From the NCBI RefSeq assembly GCF_004345565.1, contig NZ_SLWA01000003.1, positions 186,001 to 250,000 on the forward strand: 64,000 nucleotides of DNA. Reading direction: 5' to 3'. This DNA is from Flavobacterium circumlabens (GTDB lineage: Bacteria; Bacteroidota; Bacteroidia; Flavobacteriales; Flavobacteriaceae). The notes under the pieces are model-generated. The model was not told the origin of the DNA and ran no database searches. It worked only from the letters and a program-made list of their open reading frames with translations. Shown here piece by piece: positions 42,076 through 52,282 of this stretch. The position numbers were made by a program, and so were the translations under genes. Each line of letters opens with the position of its first letter. Position 1 is the first letter of the stretch.

Positions 42076-43590
42076 TTATTTTGGAAAGTCAGCACTCTGA
42101 TAAGCACCCAAATCCGGTGGAGAAGTTCTTGTAGTTCCCAGAATGTCCAGCGGAATTGCATACGCCTGATTTCCTTTCGCGAAAGCGGCAGAAGTTTTAT
42201 CAATATTAAATTTGTTCTGAGAAACTTTATAAAACTTTGGATTTTCATTCAGAATGATCTGGTTGTAATGAACGGCATCGTCCTTAAACTGATAATCCGG
42301 ATTCTTGCTGGTACTGCTGAATTTTAACAAACAACTATTCAATTGATAGACGAATTGCGCGTTTGTACTTTTGTCCAGATTAAATTCATTGGTACTGGAA
42401 CCATAAATAATACAATTGTTAAACGTAGCCTGAGTCAGGTCTTTCGTTTCCGGAGTTGCTCCGGACAGGCGGTTGCTTAAGTTAACGGCAAAATGGTCGC
42501 TACTTTGCCAGTTGTTATAAAAAGTAGCATGCGTAAAGCTATAATCTCCGCCATAAATACAGGATAAACTAGCCAAACCGGCATAATTAATAACGATATT
42601 CTCTGCTTTGATTCGTGCATGCTGCGCTAAAATGCCATATTGGGAACAGTTGTAAATCTGTGTGTTTTTGATCTGAACCGTCGTAGCATCCTGATTCCTG
42701 ATCGATAAACCAATGGTTGCATTTTTTAGTGTCAGGTGATTGATGGAATGATTGGTACTTCCGTCAGCCAGAATAATGGCGCCCCATTGTCCGGGAATAT
42801 CCGAATACAGGGATTCTAACCTATCGCCTTCAAAAAAGACTTCATTTTCTAATTTTTCAGTTGTAGAAATCGTTCCGTTAATTTGCAGGGAAGCATTTTT
42901 GTCCACGAAAAGCCCTGAATTAGCATGAAAAAACACTTTGGAACCGGCTTCGAAAGTGACAGTCTTATTTTCAGGCACTCCTGCATACCCGTAAATGACA
43001 TACGGTTTTTTGTTCGTAAAAAGAAGCTCATTTCCGTTTGCAGCATCATTTTGATCCAGATAAAAACCATCCACAGGTTTACCATCGATCTGGATTTTTT
43101 CCTTGCTTCCGTCCGGATTTTGTTTGGGAAATAAAAAAACGGCATCCTGAATTAAGGTAACCAAAGCTACTTTTTGAAGATTGGCTCCGCTGTCAAATTG
43201 AATTTCGTCGGTATATAAAAAATCAGTCGGATCGGCATCGGTGATATCTGCTGTTGTTTCTATAAAAATATACAGGCTGTCTTTGGCCAAAAGGGTAATA
43301 TTATTGAAAATTTTACCATTGTTTCCGCTTGTTCCGTCTACCGTCATTCGGTATTTGGAGTTTAATCCTTTTTTAAGCTGAATAACGGGAATTGAAATAT
43401 CATCTTTGCTTTTGTTGTACACTTTAAGCTGATACGTACTTGAACCTATGTTTTTAAAAACCGTATCCAGGTAAACGGTATCTTTTGAAAACTTTAAATT
43501 TCCGGAACTGGCTACGGTGTCAAAATCAGTTCGACAGGAACTGGCAGTTAAAAATATTCCGAAAATGAAGAGTATATAGTAATGACGCAT
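42076..43590 (-). CDS. Lipoprotein with right-handed beta-helix
   Basis: A 504-residue protein from the ATG at 43590; a further in-frame ATG at 43617 would place the signal too far inside. Signal peptide MRHYYILFIFGIFLTASSC has a lipobox-like ASSC, so membrane anchoring is likely. Residues about 230-430 show parallel beta-helix repeats (NHSINHLTLKNATIGLSIRNQ, TVQIKNTQIYNCSQYGILAQH, AENIVINYAG), as in pectate-lyase-like or adhesive proteins. No catalytic motif is recognised. It is a lone gene; its substrate is unknown. Confidence 0.75.
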   Translation of the reverse strand: MRHYYILFIFGIFLTASSCRTDFDTVASSGNLKFSKDTVYLDTVFKNIGSSTYQLKVYNKSKDDISIPVIQLKKGLNSKYRMTVDGTSGNNGKIFNNITLLAKDSLYIFIETTADITDADPTDFLYTDEIQFDSGANLQKVALVTLIQDAVFLFPKQNPDGSKEKIQIDGKPVDGFYLDQNDAANGNELLFTNKKPYVIYGYAGVPENKTVTFEAGSKVFFHANSGLFVDKNASLQINGTISTTEKLENEVFFEGDRLESLYSDIPGQWGAIILADGSTNHSINHLTLKNATIGLSIRNQDATTVQIKNTQIYNCSQYGILAQHARIKAENIVINYAGLASLSCIYGGDYSFTHATFYNNWQSSDHFAVNLSNRLSGATPETKDLTQATFNNCIIYGSSTNEFNLDKSTNAQFVYQLNSCLLKFSSTSKNPDYQFKDDAVHYNQIILNENPKFYKVSQNKFNIDKTSAAFAKGNQAYAIPLDILGTTRTSPPDLGAYQSADFPK

Positions 43591-43599
43591 CTGAATATG

Positions 43600-43695
43600 T
43601 TTGTTGTTTTTTGCCACAGATTTAAAGATTTAAATGATTTTCTACTTTAAATAAATAAATTTTTAATCGGTGATAATCTGTGGCAAAAAAATAAT
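43600..43695. repeat. Intergenic AATCTGTGGC repeat
   Basis: TTTTGCCACAGATTTAAAGA near 43605-43630 and its partial complement AATCTGTGGCAAAAAA at about 43673-43690. Same family as at 57013-57082. No gene. Confidence 0.65.
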
Positions 43696-43836
43696 TTCAG
43701 CCAAAGATGAATATTGATTGTTTGTGTAAAAATAACAAAAAACTGACAGGTTCGAAGATCATTTTAATAATACAATTGTATTTTATAATTTGTATCTCTT
43801 CTTTTCTTTAATTTTACGGCTTTAAATTCCATTTTA

Positions 43837-44265
43837 ATGAATTACACAAAAGAACAAATATTAGAGCGTTGCAATCAGTTCACTAAAAACACACTGATGG
43901 AAACCCTGAAAATAGAATATATAGATGCCGGCGAAGATTTTCTGACTGCAAAAATGCCTGTAAATCCAGCGGTTCACCAACCGATGGGACTGTTACACGG
44001 AGGCGCTTCAGTCGCTTTGGCTGAAAGCGTTGGAAGTGCAGCCTCCTTTTTCTTTATAGATCCGAAAGAGCAGGAAGTCCGGGGCATCGAGATTTCTGCC
44101 AATCACCTGAAAAGTATTCGCGAAGGTTATGTTTTCGGAACCGCACGCATCATTCATAAAGGAAGAAGCATCCATCTTTGGGAAATTAAAATTACCGATG
44201 AAGAAGGCAATCTGATTTCACTTTGCAAATTGACGAATATGGTTCTGGACCGAAAGAAAAGCTAG
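43837..44265 (+). CDS. menI: Hotdog-fold thioesterase (DHNA-CoA hydrolase type)
   Basis: A 142-residue hotdog thioesterase of the PaaI/MenI group, with HQPMGLLHGGASVALAESVGS (about residues 48-68) holding the conserved HGG and the catalytic-type acidic residue nearby, and later ISANHLKSIREG. It ends five bases before isochorismate synthase, so hydrolysis of 1,4-dihydroxy-2-naphthoyl-CoA in menaquinone synthesis is the best assignment. A general acyl-CoA thioesterase cannot be excluded from sequence alone. Confidence 0.8.
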   Translation: MNYTKEQILERCNQFTKNTLMETLKIEYIDAGEDFLTAKMPVNPAVHQPMGLLHGGASVALAESVGSAASFFFIDPKEQEVRGIEISANHLKSIREGYVFGTARIIHKGRSIHLWEIKITDEEGNLISLCKLTNMVLDRKKS

Positions 44266-44269
44266 TGGA

Positions 44270-45337
44270 ATGATGAATAATTTCTTTTCTAAAATAAAAC
44301 TGCATAAAGAACAAAATTTACCATTTGTACTTTATTCCAAACCCAATTCAACTAAAATGATTGGGCTTTTACAACAAAATAATGTTTTGTATACCGTTTC
44401 CGATTTTACCGAAAAGGGATTTGTCTTTGCTTCTTTTGATGAAAAGCAACTGATTCTGATTCCGGAAAACGAATCTGAAATAATTACTTCCGAACAGGAA
44501 AATATAGAATTCAGTCTGATTGAAAGGAGTGATTCCGGTTTTGATCCGGTTGCTAAAAAACAATATGAAGATTTAGTTGCCAAAGGAATTCAGGCGATTA
44601 AAAACGAAGAGTTCAAAAAAGTGGTCTTATCAAGAAGCGAAAGTGTGGTGGTAACGGATTTTGATTTTATAACGACTTTTCAGCAGTTGATTCAATTGTA
44701 TCCGACTACTTTTAGTTATTGCTTTTTTCATCCTGAAATCGGCTTCTGGATGGGGGCAACGCCGGAACAATTATTAAAAGCCAACGGAAATGTATTTGAA
44801 ACCACTGCTTTGGCCGGAACGCAAAAAGCCGAATCAGAAGTTGAAATTTCCTGGCAGCAAAAAGAAAAAGACGAACAGCAATATGTAACTGATTTTATTG
44901 TAAAAAGACTTCGTGAAGTGGCGCTATCGGTTCAGGTGACGGAGCCTTACAGTATCAAAGCGGGATCGATCTGGCATATTAAAACCGATATTTCGGGTGT
45001 TTTAAATGAAAATTCGACTTTGGAAGAAGTAATTGATACGCTGCATCCAACACCTGCAGTCTGCGGTTTGCCTAAAAAGAAAGCAAAAGCATTTATCATT
45101 GCAAACGAAAACTATGACCGGACTTTTTACACGGGTTTTTTAGGGGAATTAAACAGCAGTCTCGCATCAAACGCCGTAAGTTCTGATTTATTCGTAAATT
45201 TACGCAGCATGCAGATTATGGAAAATAAAGCCATTTTGTACATGGGCTGCGGTATTACCAAAGAAAGTATTCCTGAGAAAGAGTGGGAGGAAAGTGTCAA
45301 TAAATCGATGACGATGAAAAGAGTTTTGGGGAAGTGA
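44270..45337 (+). CDS. menF: Isochorismate synthase
   Basis: A 355-residue chorismate-binding enzyme converting chorismate to isochorismate, the first committed step of menaquinone synthesis. Motifs: KKVVLSRSESV, FCFFHPEIGFWMGATPEQLL (with Y/F variant), ETTALAGTQ, WHIKTDISGVL, LHPTPAVCGLPKKKA and YDRTFYTGFLGE near the C-terminus. The length is at the short end, typical for MenF/EntC relatives in Bacteroidota. Two ATG codons (44270, 44273) are adjacent. It is probably co-transcribed with the thioesterase gene upstream. Confidence 0.9.
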   Translation: MMNNFFSKIKLHKEQNLPFVLYSKPNSTKMIGLLQQNNVLYTVSDFTEKGFVFASFDEKQLILIPENESEIITSEQENIEFSLIERSDSGFDPVAKKQYEDLVAKGIQAIKNEEFKKVVLSRSESVVVTDFDFITTFQQLIQLYPTTFSYCFFHPEIGFWMGATPEQLLKANGNVFETTALAGTQKAESEVEISWQQKEKDEQQYVTDFIVKRLREVALSVQVTEPYSIKAGSIWHIKTDISGVLNENSTLEEVIDTLHPTPAVCGLPKKKAKAFIIANENYDRTFYTGFLGELNSSLASNAVSSDLFVNLRSMQIMENKAILYMGCGITKESIPEKEWEESVNKSMTMKRVLGK

Positions 45338-45447
45338 AAAATAGTCGCAGTATGCAGTCGCAGTTTTCAGTCGCAATGCATACTGAGACTGAAAACTGCA
45401 ACTCAAAACCTGAAACCTGAAACAAAAAAAACAAACAAACAAACAAA

Positions 45448-46164
45448 ATGAAATTAGATATACTAGCCTTTGGCGCACATCCGGATGATGTGGAATTAGG
45501 TTGTGCCGGAACCATTTTAAAAGAAGTATCACTGGGTAAAAAAGTAGGTATTGTTGATTTAACACGTGGCGAACTGGGTACGCGCGGTACGGCTGAAATT
45601 AGAGATCAGGAGGCAGCGGATGCAGCAAAAGTATTGGGTGTTGTAGTTCGTGAGAATCTGGCCATGCGTGATGGCTTTTTTGTAAATGATGAAAAACATC
45701 AGCTGGAAGTCATTAAAATGATCCGGAAGTATCAGCCTGAAATTGTATTGTGCAATGCTATTGAAGATCGTCATATCGACCACGGGAAAGGAAGTAAATT
45801 AGTTTCAGATGCTTGCTTCTTATCCGGTTTAATGAAAATCGAAACTTCAATTGACGGAGTGAATCAGGAAGCCTGGCGACCAAAAGTTGTTTATCACTAC
45901 ATTCAGTGGAAAAACATTGAACCGGATTTCGTAGTGGACATCACAGGTTTTGAAGAGAAAAAAATAGAAGCTATTCTGGCGTATAAAACGCAATTTTATG
46001 ATGCCAATTCCAAAGAGCCCGCTACGCCCATTACAAGTAAAAACTTCCTTGAAAGTTTAAATTACCGTGCACAGGACTTAGGAAGGCTTGTTGGGAAAGA
46101 TTTTGCGGAAGGATTTACTGTCGAAAGATGTTTGGCTGTCAATAGCTTAGAAAATTTGATGTAA
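45448..46164 (+). CDS. bshB1: Bacillithiol biosynthesis deacetylase BshB1
   Basis: A 238-residue LmbE/PIG-L family zinc deacetylase that removes the acetyl group from GlcNAc-malate in bacillithiol synthesis. Motifs: ILAFGAHPDDVELGCAGT (zinc ligands H11 and D14), LTRGELGTRGTAEIRDQEA, and the third ligand region DRHIDHGKG. Length and the whole sequence match the Bacteroidota BshB1 group. Upstream, 45340-45425 holds a short inverted repeat (CAGTTTTCAGTC with GACTGAAAACTG). It ends shortly before the tRNA-His promoter. Confidence 0.95.
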   Translation: MKLDILAFGAHPDDVELGCAGTILKEVSLGKKVGIVDLTRGELGTRGTAEIRDQEAADAAKVLGVVVRENLAMRDGFFVNDEKHQLEVIKMIRKYQPEIVLCNAIEDRHIDHGKGSKLVSDACFLSGLMKIETSIDGVNQEAWRPKVVYHYIQWKNIEPDFVVDITGFEEKKIEAILAYKTQFYDANSKEPATPITSKNFLESLNYRAQDLGRLVGKDFAEGFTVERCLAVNSLENLM

Positions 46165-46180
46165 TTTTTTCAAATTTTTC

Positions 46181-46211
46181 TTTGTAGAAGTAAACCTTTG
46201 TTGTATATTTG
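46181..46211 (+). promoter_or_regulatory. Promoter of tRNA-His
   Basis: TTTG (46181-46184), a 19-base spacer and TATATTTG (46204-46211), a near-ideal Bacteroidota promoter 17 bases upstream of the tRNA. Confidence 0.75.
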
Positions 46212-46228
46212 CAACCGCAAAGAAAAAT

Positions 46229-46303
46229 GGTGGTTGTAGCTCAGCTGGTTAGAGTATTGGTTTGTGGTGCCGAGGGTCGCCGGTTCGAACCCGGTCAGCC
46301 ACC
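46229..46303 (+). tRNA. tRNA-His (anticodon GTG)
   Basis: Complete cloverleaf. Acceptor GTGGTTG (46230-46236) pairs with CAGCCAC (46296-46302), D-arm GCTC...GAGT, anticodon loop TTGTGGT with GTG, T-arm GCCGG-TTCGAAC-CCGGT. An extra G at 46229 opposite discriminator C at 46303 is the G-1 typical of tRNA-His. CCA is not encoded. Confidence 0.97.
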
Positions 46304-46312
46304 CAGAAATTT

Positions 46313-46340
46313 AAAGCCTTGAAGAAATTCAAGGCTTTTT
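46313..46340 (+). terminator. Terminator after tRNA-His
   Basis: AAAGCCTTGAA pairs with TTCAAGGCTTT around GAAA, followed by a T run. Confidence 0.9.
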
Positions 46341-46361
46341 TTGTGCCTTTAATTTAAATCG

Positions 46362-46432
46362 CAAATCTTAAACTCCAAATTCCAAATTTCAAATTCCAAA
46401 TCCCAAATTCCAAATCTCAGCAATTAGAATTG
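46362..46432. repeat. Low-complexity 'aaattccaaat' repeat
   Basis: Degenerate tandem copies of a 7-8 base unit (CAAATTC/CAAATCC). No gene. Confidence 0.6.
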
Positions 46433-46444
46433 AGTCAATATTTT

Positions 46445-46533
46445 TTGTCATTTCGACGTAAGGAGAAATCACATGCGCATAGACGCACAGCACGGAATAG
46501 GTGATGTGATTTCTCCTTACGTCGAAATGACAA
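46445..46533. repeat. Perfect 30-bp inverted repeat (TTTCGACGTAAGG family)
   Basis: Arms 46445-46474 and 46504-46533 are exact complements with a 29-base loop. Same family as 4155-4347. No gene. Confidence 0.9.
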
Positions 46534-46601
46534 CATTGTGCAGCACTATAAAGTTTGGAATTTAGATTTTAAAGATTGTCTTTTTTTTTTGATACAAAAA
46601 A

Positions 46602-46623
46602 AGCATGACGTTTAAGTCATGCT
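46602..46623 (-). terminator. Terminator of the zinc metallopeptidase gene
   Basis: AGCATGAC pairs with GTCATGCT; the plus-strand A run serves the leftward transcript. Confidence 0.75.
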
Positions 46624-46652
46624 CCAATTGGTTTATTATATTTGGTTGTGTA

Positions 46653-47501
46653 TTATCTTATTTCTTCAAAAGTGGTTCCCTGTTTGATATCTCCGGTGCT
46701 AAAACCTTTTTTAAACCAGTACATTCTTTGTTCGGATGTACCATGTGTAAACGAATCCGGAACTACATGACCCTGCATTTTACTCTGAATAGCATCATCT
46801 CCAACCGCATTTGCGGCACTTAAGGCTTCTTCTATATCGCCAGCTTCAAGATATTGCTGGTTATCATGAGCCCATACTCCGGCGTAAAAATCAGCTTGTA
46901 GTTCTAAAGCTACGGATAGTTTATTAGCCTCTGCTTCGCTTTTCCCTTGCTGCTCTTCACGCATTTTTTCTGAAGTCCCGAGTAAGGTCTGAATGTGGTG
47001 GCCAATTTCATGCGATATAACGTATGCAATTGCAAAGTCCCCGCCCTTGGCTCCAAATTTTGTTTTTAGTTCCTCAAAGAAGTCTAAATCCATATATACT
47101 TTTCGATCACCGGGACAGTAAAATGGTCCGGAAGCAGAGGATGCTCCGCCACAGGCTGTTTGTACGGAACCTCTGAAAAGTACTAATTTAGGCTTTTCGT
47201 AGGTCATGCCATTTTCGGCAAAAATTTTGCTCCAGGTGTCTTCATTATAAGCTAGTATCGTCCTAACAAAGTCCCCCATTTCCTTATCTTCTTTGCTTAG
47301 CGGTGCTGCAGCTTCCGTGGATTGCTGTCCGCCTTGCATTTGTTCTAAAGCATTCCCGACAGTTTGGCCGGTTTCACCACCAAAAACATTTAATAACAAA
47401 ATAATTATACCAATAATTCCGCCTCCTGCGGCAACTTTTCCGCCAGACAAACCTCTTCTGTCTTCAACGTTATCACTTTGTCTTCTGCCTAACCACTTCA
47501 T
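46653..47501 (-). CDS. YpfJ-type neutral zinc metallopeptidase
   Basis: A 282-residue membrane-anchored peptidase-like protein of the YpfJ/KPN_02809 family (PF04228). It has the conserved MKWLGRRQSDNVEDRRG start, one membrane helix (about residues 27-41, GGGIIGIIILLLNVFGG) and the zinc motif HEIGHH (about 167-172), with ELQADFYAGVWAH further on providing the third ligand region. CPGDRKVYMDLDFF is also typical. The physiological substrate is unknown for the family. It is a single gene with its own terminator. Confidence 0.92.
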   Translation of the reverse strand: MKWLGRRQSDNVEDRRGLSGGKVAAGGGIIGIIILLLNVFGGETGQTVGNALEQMQGGQQSTEAAAPLSKEDKEMGDFVRTILAYNEDTWSKIFAENGMTYEKPKLVLFRGSVQTACGGASSASGPFYCPGDRKVYMDLDFFEELKTKFGAKGGDFAIAYVISHEIGHHIQTLLGTSEKMREEQQGKSEAEANKLSVALELQADFYAGVWAHDNQQYLEAGDIEEALSAANAVGDDAIQSKMQGHVVPDSFTHGTSEQRMYWFKKGFSTGDIKQGTTFEEIR

Positions 47502-47591
47502 ATTGTGTTGTGTTTATGATTATAATAATTTCAGCTGTACGAATTTATAGCTTTTTTTGGAGAATTTGTTGTATTAAAACGAATATCATTT

Positions 47592-50500
47592 CTATTTTAT
47601 CCATTTGGATAAAGCCTCTTCAACCGTACCGCGAATGATCGGTTTTGAAATGTAATCATTCATTCCGGCAGATAAACATTTGTTTCGTTCGTCTTTTTCG
47701 GCACCGGCGGTAACTGCAATTATCGGAATGCTTTTTCCTGTTAATGTATTCCTAATGGCTCTTGTAGCTTCATAACCATTCATAATCGGCATTTGAATGT
47801 CCATAAAAACCAGATCGGGACTAATATTTTCGATTTGATTTACAGCTTCATAACCATTTTCACATTCATAAATAATCGTGTTGAGATTCAGGTTTTTTAA
47901 GATTGTTTTGAGCAAAAGCATGTTTACTTTGTTGTCTTCTACAATTAAGATGCTTAGTTTTTTTTGATTGGAATAGTAATTCAGATCAAATTCGTGGTTG
48001 ATTGTTTTGGATACTATTTTGTATTTTTCATTAATGCTTTTGTGACTGATATTTAAATTCAGGTCAAAATAAAAATTACTTCCCTCGTCTATTTTGCTTT
48101 TGAGCTGTAAACGGCTTTCCATCAAAGCGAGCAGCTGATTAGAGATGGTTAGACCTAAACCGGTTCCTCCGAATTTTCTGGTCGTAGAACTGTCTTCCTG
48201 AGAAAAAGCCTTGAATATTTTCTTCTGGTTTTTTTCCAGTATGCCAATTCCGGTATCAATAACCGAGAAACGGATGATGTAATTTTCTTCTGATTTTTGC
48301 TCAATAACCGAAACGTTTAGTTTGATGCAGCCTTCGTTTGTAAACTTAATGGCATTGGATAAAAGGTTGATCAGGATTTGTTTTAGACGTACAATATCGG
48401 TCCAGATGTATTTCGGCACGTTTGGATCGACGTTCAGTTCAAGTTGAAGACTTTTTTGATTGGATTCATAAACGATTAAATCAAATATTTGTCCTAATAT
48501 TTTCTGGATGTCGTAGAGGTCTATAAAAAGCTCCAGTTTTCCGGCCTCAATTTTAGAGAAATCAAGGATATCATTGATGATTTCCAATAAAGAATGCGCG
48601 GACTGATTGATGGTGGTCATGTACTTTTCCTGAATTTCTTCAAGATTCGTTTTCATCAGTAAATGTGTAAATCCGATAATGCCGTTTAAAGGCGTACGAA
48701 TTTCATGAGACATATTGGCAAGGAAATCAGATTTTGATTTATTTGCCGCTTCTGCCAGTTCTTTGGCTTTTATGGCATCTTCGCTTTCTTTGATTTTCGC
48801 CTGATTTCTGTTTCGGTCCAAAGCTGATGAAATATTATTGGCCAGTGTCTGAAAAATATAGATTTCATCATCCGTCCATTTTCTGTCTTTGGTGCAGTCA
48901 TCAAAACCGATAAAACCTGAAAAGGTATTATTGGTATATAAAGGCAAAATCAAAATAGATTTGATTTCATTGGCAATCAGCAATTTTTTGAAAAAAGTAT
49001 CTTCGAGGTTTTGTGTTAAAGTGCTTAACACTTTTTTACTTTGAGAATGTTCAATTATTTCTTTTAAATCTTCTTCTGTAAAATGTTGTAATTCTGTTAT
49101 TTGATGTTTCACGCCATCTCTGGACCATTTGTATTGCTGGGTAATGGTTTTGGTTTCAAAGTCTTTTTCGTAATAAAAAATATGATCGACATTTGAGGCT
49201 TCCCCTATAATTTCGTAGGTCTCCTCAAACATTTTATGCGTGCTTTTGCTCATTAAAAACTTTTCTGTACAAAGGGCCAGTGCAGAAAGTAATTCACTTT
49301 TCAGTTCCAGTTTTTTCTCTGCTTTAAGCCGCATTTGGGATGAAATGGCCAGCGATATCACATCTGATATGGTTCTGGCATAATTGATATCTTCATTATC
49401 CCACTCTCTTTTTTCCTCGGTACTTTCAAAACAAGCCACGCCAGCTAGTTGCCCGTTCAGGAAAATAGGCACGTCCAGCATCGATTTTATTTTATTCCGG
49501 GTAAAATAGACTTCCTTAAATTCGGAGGTTTCTAATTTATTAAAAACATCCGGAGCGTTTATAATGGCTTTATTTTTTAAGGTTTCAAAGTAAATCGGAT
49601 ACGATTCCTTATCGAGAACATTTTTATCACTTAAGCTCTGATTATCCCAGCTAAATAAGTTTTTGCAGGTTATAATGTCATTGGAATATCTCCAGAAACT
49701 CACTCTGTTTGTCCTGGATACGGTCGCAGCTTCCTGAATGATATAATCAATTACGGTTTGAAAATTGCTGTAATTCCGAAAATCGGTGGTTGATAATTTT
49801 TTGGTGGAATTGTTGTAGGATTCGATTTTTTCGAGACGCCTTTTTTTCTCGTTTTCGATATCTTTTATTTCCGTAATATCTCTTGCGATACCTGCAAAAC
49901 CAATGGTCTGGCCTAAGTCGTTTTTACGAATAATTACTTTTTGGGAAATCCATAATTCCTCGCCGTTTTTCTTTAAGATTGGAATTTCAATAGTGGGATA
50001 ATTGATTTCATTCTGCTCTAAATTTTCGTAAAAATCAACGGCGTTTTTTATATAATCTTCATGGATGAAATTGGAATAATGCTGCATAATTATTTCACTT
50101 TCATAATAGCCTAAAATAGAAAACCCAAATTCATTTACAAACGTAAAATAACCATCTACATTGATTTCAAATATGATATCCGTAGCGGTCTGAATCAGGT
50201 TTTTGTATTGGTCCTGAACTATAATCTGTTCCGTAACATCCTGACCAATGCTGATAATTAAATCTTCAGAAAACTTTTTATCTTTCCATTGGATGTATTT
50301 GTACTCGCCATTCTTATTTTTTAATTTCTGAATATACAGTTTATCATCAATCTGCATTTTATTGTGATTTTCTTGTATGAATTCCTGGTCTTCAGTGAGT
50401 TTCCAGAATTTCATGGCCATAACTTCATCCGGCAGATACCCTAAAATAGAGGTAATGGTTTCACTGCAAAATAATATTTCACCTTTTTGATTGGTTGCAA

Positions 50501-51275
50501 TGGTAAGCGAATTTCCTTTGTGAACAATTTCATTTGTAAATCTGAAATTATCCCGGCTGTTTAATAAAACGGCGTATTTTACCTGATTGATAATGAAAAT
50601 CAGAATCGAAAAATTGATTAATAATATGGAGGATTTTAATGGAATTAAATGAAAAGCAATTGTAATGATCTGAAAGGTAAAAGCCAAGGCGACGAAAATC
50701 CAGTAAATCCTGATGGGCTTTAAAATATTATAAGCAAAGAAAAACGAAATTAAAAAAACAATAATCGGTACAACATCATTAGAAAGGTAAGTAATATTGT
50801 AGGCAACATAGGAAATATAAATAAAGAAAGAGAAGATAAAAATGGGCTGAATTTTATCTCTCAGTACTTTTATTTTATCGGTTACAAAATAAATCAGCAG
50901 TACAAAAAAACCAAGGGATACATTTGCGATCAATAAACTTTTAGGTCTGATCTTAAAGATTTCATTGATAATTTCGATTACAATAATGGCGATCCCAAAG
51001 AACAGAATGTAGAGCTGGTATTCCCTGCTGGCAGTGTCATCTTCTCTTTTCTTTTCGATGAAATATCCAATTTTAGCCTTAATTCTAAAAAATTGATAGA
51101 TCAGCAAAGTAAGAAATCCAGCTAAAGACAATCCTAAAATAATGATTTTAGGATTGTTATAGAAAATAATATCAGAATTAAATACAAACCAGTTTAATCC
51201 GCTTGCTTTCAGGGCATCTCCAAAAGTGGTGATTCCCGAAATCAATGAATGAATACAACTATAGTTTTGTACCAT
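47592..51275 (-). CDS. Hybrid sensor histidine kinase (7TM, PAS, GAF, REC)
   Basis: A 1227-residue signalling protein. Order: about seven or eight membrane helices (to residue ~235), PAS 1 (~250-350), PAS 2 (~355-475, including [17 protein letters not shown]), GAF 1 (~500-650), GAF 2 (~670-820), a dimerisation domain with phospho-acceptor H in [17 protein letters not shown] (~850), ATPase domain with [21 protein letters not shown] and FGGTGLGL (~960-1070), and a receiver with D in [11 protein letters not shown] (~1157). No response regulator gene is adjacent, so output would go by phosphorelay to a distant partner. The signal is unknown; GAF/PAS suggest small-molecule or redox input. Confidence 0.92.
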   Translation of the reverse strand: MVQNYSCIHSLISGITTFGDALKASGLNWFVFNSDIIFYNNPKIIILGLSLAGFLTLLIYQFFRIKAKIGYFIEKKREDDTASREYQLYILFFGIAIIVIEIINEIFKIRPKSLLIANVSLGFFVLLIYFVTDKIKVLRDKIQPIFIFSFFIYISYVAYNITYLSNDVVPIIVFLISFFFAYNILKPIRIYWIFVALAFTFQIITIAFHLIPLKSSILLINFSILIFIINQVKYAVLLNSRDNFRFTNEIVHKGNSLTIATNQKGEILFCSETITSILGYLPDEVMAMKFWKLTEDQEFIQENHNKMQIDDKLYIQKLKNKNGEYKYIQWKDKKFSEDLIISIGQDVTEQIIVQDQYKNLIQTATDIIFEINVDGYFTFVNEFGFSILGYYESEIIMQHYSNFIHEDYIKNAVDFYENLEQNEINYPTIEIPILKKNGEELWISQKVIIRKNDLGQTIGFAGIARDITEIKDIENEKKRRLEKIESYNNSTKKLSTTDFRNYSNFQTVIDYIIQEAATVSRTNRVSFWRYSNDIITCKNLFSWDNQSLSDKNVLDKESYPIYFETLKNKAIINAPDVFNKLETSEFKEVYFTRNKIKSMLDVPIFLNGQLAGVACFESTEEKREWDNEDINYARTISDVISLAISSQMRLKAEKKLELKSELLSALALCTEKFLMSKSTHKMFEETYEIIGEASNVDHIFYYEKDFETKTITQQYKWSRDGVKHQITELQHFTEEDLKEIIEHSQSKKVLSTLTQNLEDTFFKKLLIANEIKSILILPLYTNNTFSGFIGFDDCTKDRKWTDDEIYIFQTLANNISSALDRNRNQAKIKESEDAIKAKELAEAANKSKSDFLANMSHEIRTPLNGIIGFTHLLMKTNLEEIQEKYMTTINQSAHSLLEIINDILDFSKIEAGKLELFIDLYDIQKILGQIFDLIVYESNQKSLQLELNVDPNVPKYIWTDIVRLKQILINLLSNAIKFTNEGCIKLNVSVIEQKSEENYIIRFSVIDTGIGILEKNQKKIFKAFSQEDSSTTRKFGGTGLGLTISNQLLALMESRLQLKSKIDEGSNFYFDLNLNISHKSINEKYKIVSKTINHEFDLNYYSNQKKLSILIVEDNKVNMLLLKTILKNLNLNTIIYECENGYEAVNQIENISPDLVFMDIQMPIMNGYEATRAIRNTLTGKSIPIIAVTAGAEKDERNKCLSAGMNDYISKPIIRGTVEEALSKWIK

Positions 51276-51371
51276 AGTATTTGGGGTATATTTGGTTTAG
51301 TAAATAGCCTTTTTGAGTTTCTAAAAAAGAGTAGGTTAAGCTCTTTTTTTTATTTAGAAAATCTGCAATTA

Positions 51372-52163
51372 TTATAAATCCGACTGACCAATAGCGTCAA
51401 TAGAATTTTCGTCTTCATCATTTAATATGATAGCTCTGTAAATCGCATAATTTACGGAATATGTAATTGGAATTGTAAATACAATACCAATACAACAGCC
51501 AATAAAACCAACCATAGAAGCCAATCCTCCAACGATCACTAAAAGAAGAATTACAAAGGGTTGTTTACTTACGATCATAACGCTCGATTTGATAGCATCT
51601 ATCGCGTTTAGTTCACCAAAAATGATCAAAGGAATTGTTAGCGTAGTAAATAAGGTAATCACAACTGTAATGAGGGTATCTACGAACATAATGCCCAGTA
51701 AGCTGAAACCAACTGAAATTAGCCCTCCCAACAAAGAGATTGACAAGGTGGCTATAAAAAGGTTTGGAAAGTGACGTGACGTATAATAAGAAAAAATAGT
51801 GGAAACATTAAACGCTTCATCTTTATCTGCACAATCAGCCATTTTTAGAAATCCTGCTGTAAACGGACTTAAAAATGCAGCTACAAAAGCAATCACTAAA
51901 GTGTAGATCATTAAGATTGAACTGTCTGTCTGTTCGCTTTGAAGGTTTTTGAAGAATTGTTCGTTAAAATGCTCAACTCCATAAAGTGCTACTAAAATTC
52001 CTCCGCCAAGGAAAAAAGCTAAAATAGAAAATACCAATAATATCAATCCTGCATAAAGTGCTATTTTTTTGTAGTTTTCGAAAGCGTGGTTGAATACATT
52101 CGAAAAATCTAACGAATAGCCATTTTTCCTAATGTCTTCGATTTGGTCAAGTGTAGATTTCAT
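51372..52163 (-). CDS. Multi-pass membrane protein of unknown function
   Basis: A 263-residue protein with about six membrane helices (for example IALYAGLILLVFSILAFFLGGGILVALYG and FVILLLVIVGGLASMVGFIGCCIGIVF) after a cytoplasmic N-terminus (DQIEDIRKNGYSLDFSNVFNHAFENYKK). The pattern is common in Bacteroidota as an uncharacterised membrane family. The acidic C-terminal tail ends in DEDENSIDAIGQSDL. No operon partner is evident. Confidence 0.65.
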   Translation of the reverse strand: MKSTLDQIEDIRKNGYSLDFSNVFNHAFENYKKIALYAGLILLVFSILAFFLGGGILVALYGVEHFNEQFFKNLQSEQTDSSILMIYTLVIAFVAAFLSPFTAGFLKMADCADKDEAFNVSTIFSYYTSRHFPNLFIATLSISLLGGLISVGFSLLGIMFVDTLITVVITLFTTLTIPLIIFGELNAIDAIKSSVMIVSKQPFVILLLVIVGGLASMVGFIGCCIGIVFTIPITYSVNYAIYRAIILNDEDENSIDAIGQSDL

Positions 52164-52282
52164 TTTTTTGAGTAAAATTGTTTTATAGTCTTGTTTTCTT
52201 TGATGTTATTCAGACGTAAATATAATATTTTTAATCAATTCCATATAAAAATCTACAAAACATTACTAAAATGTTTTAGTGC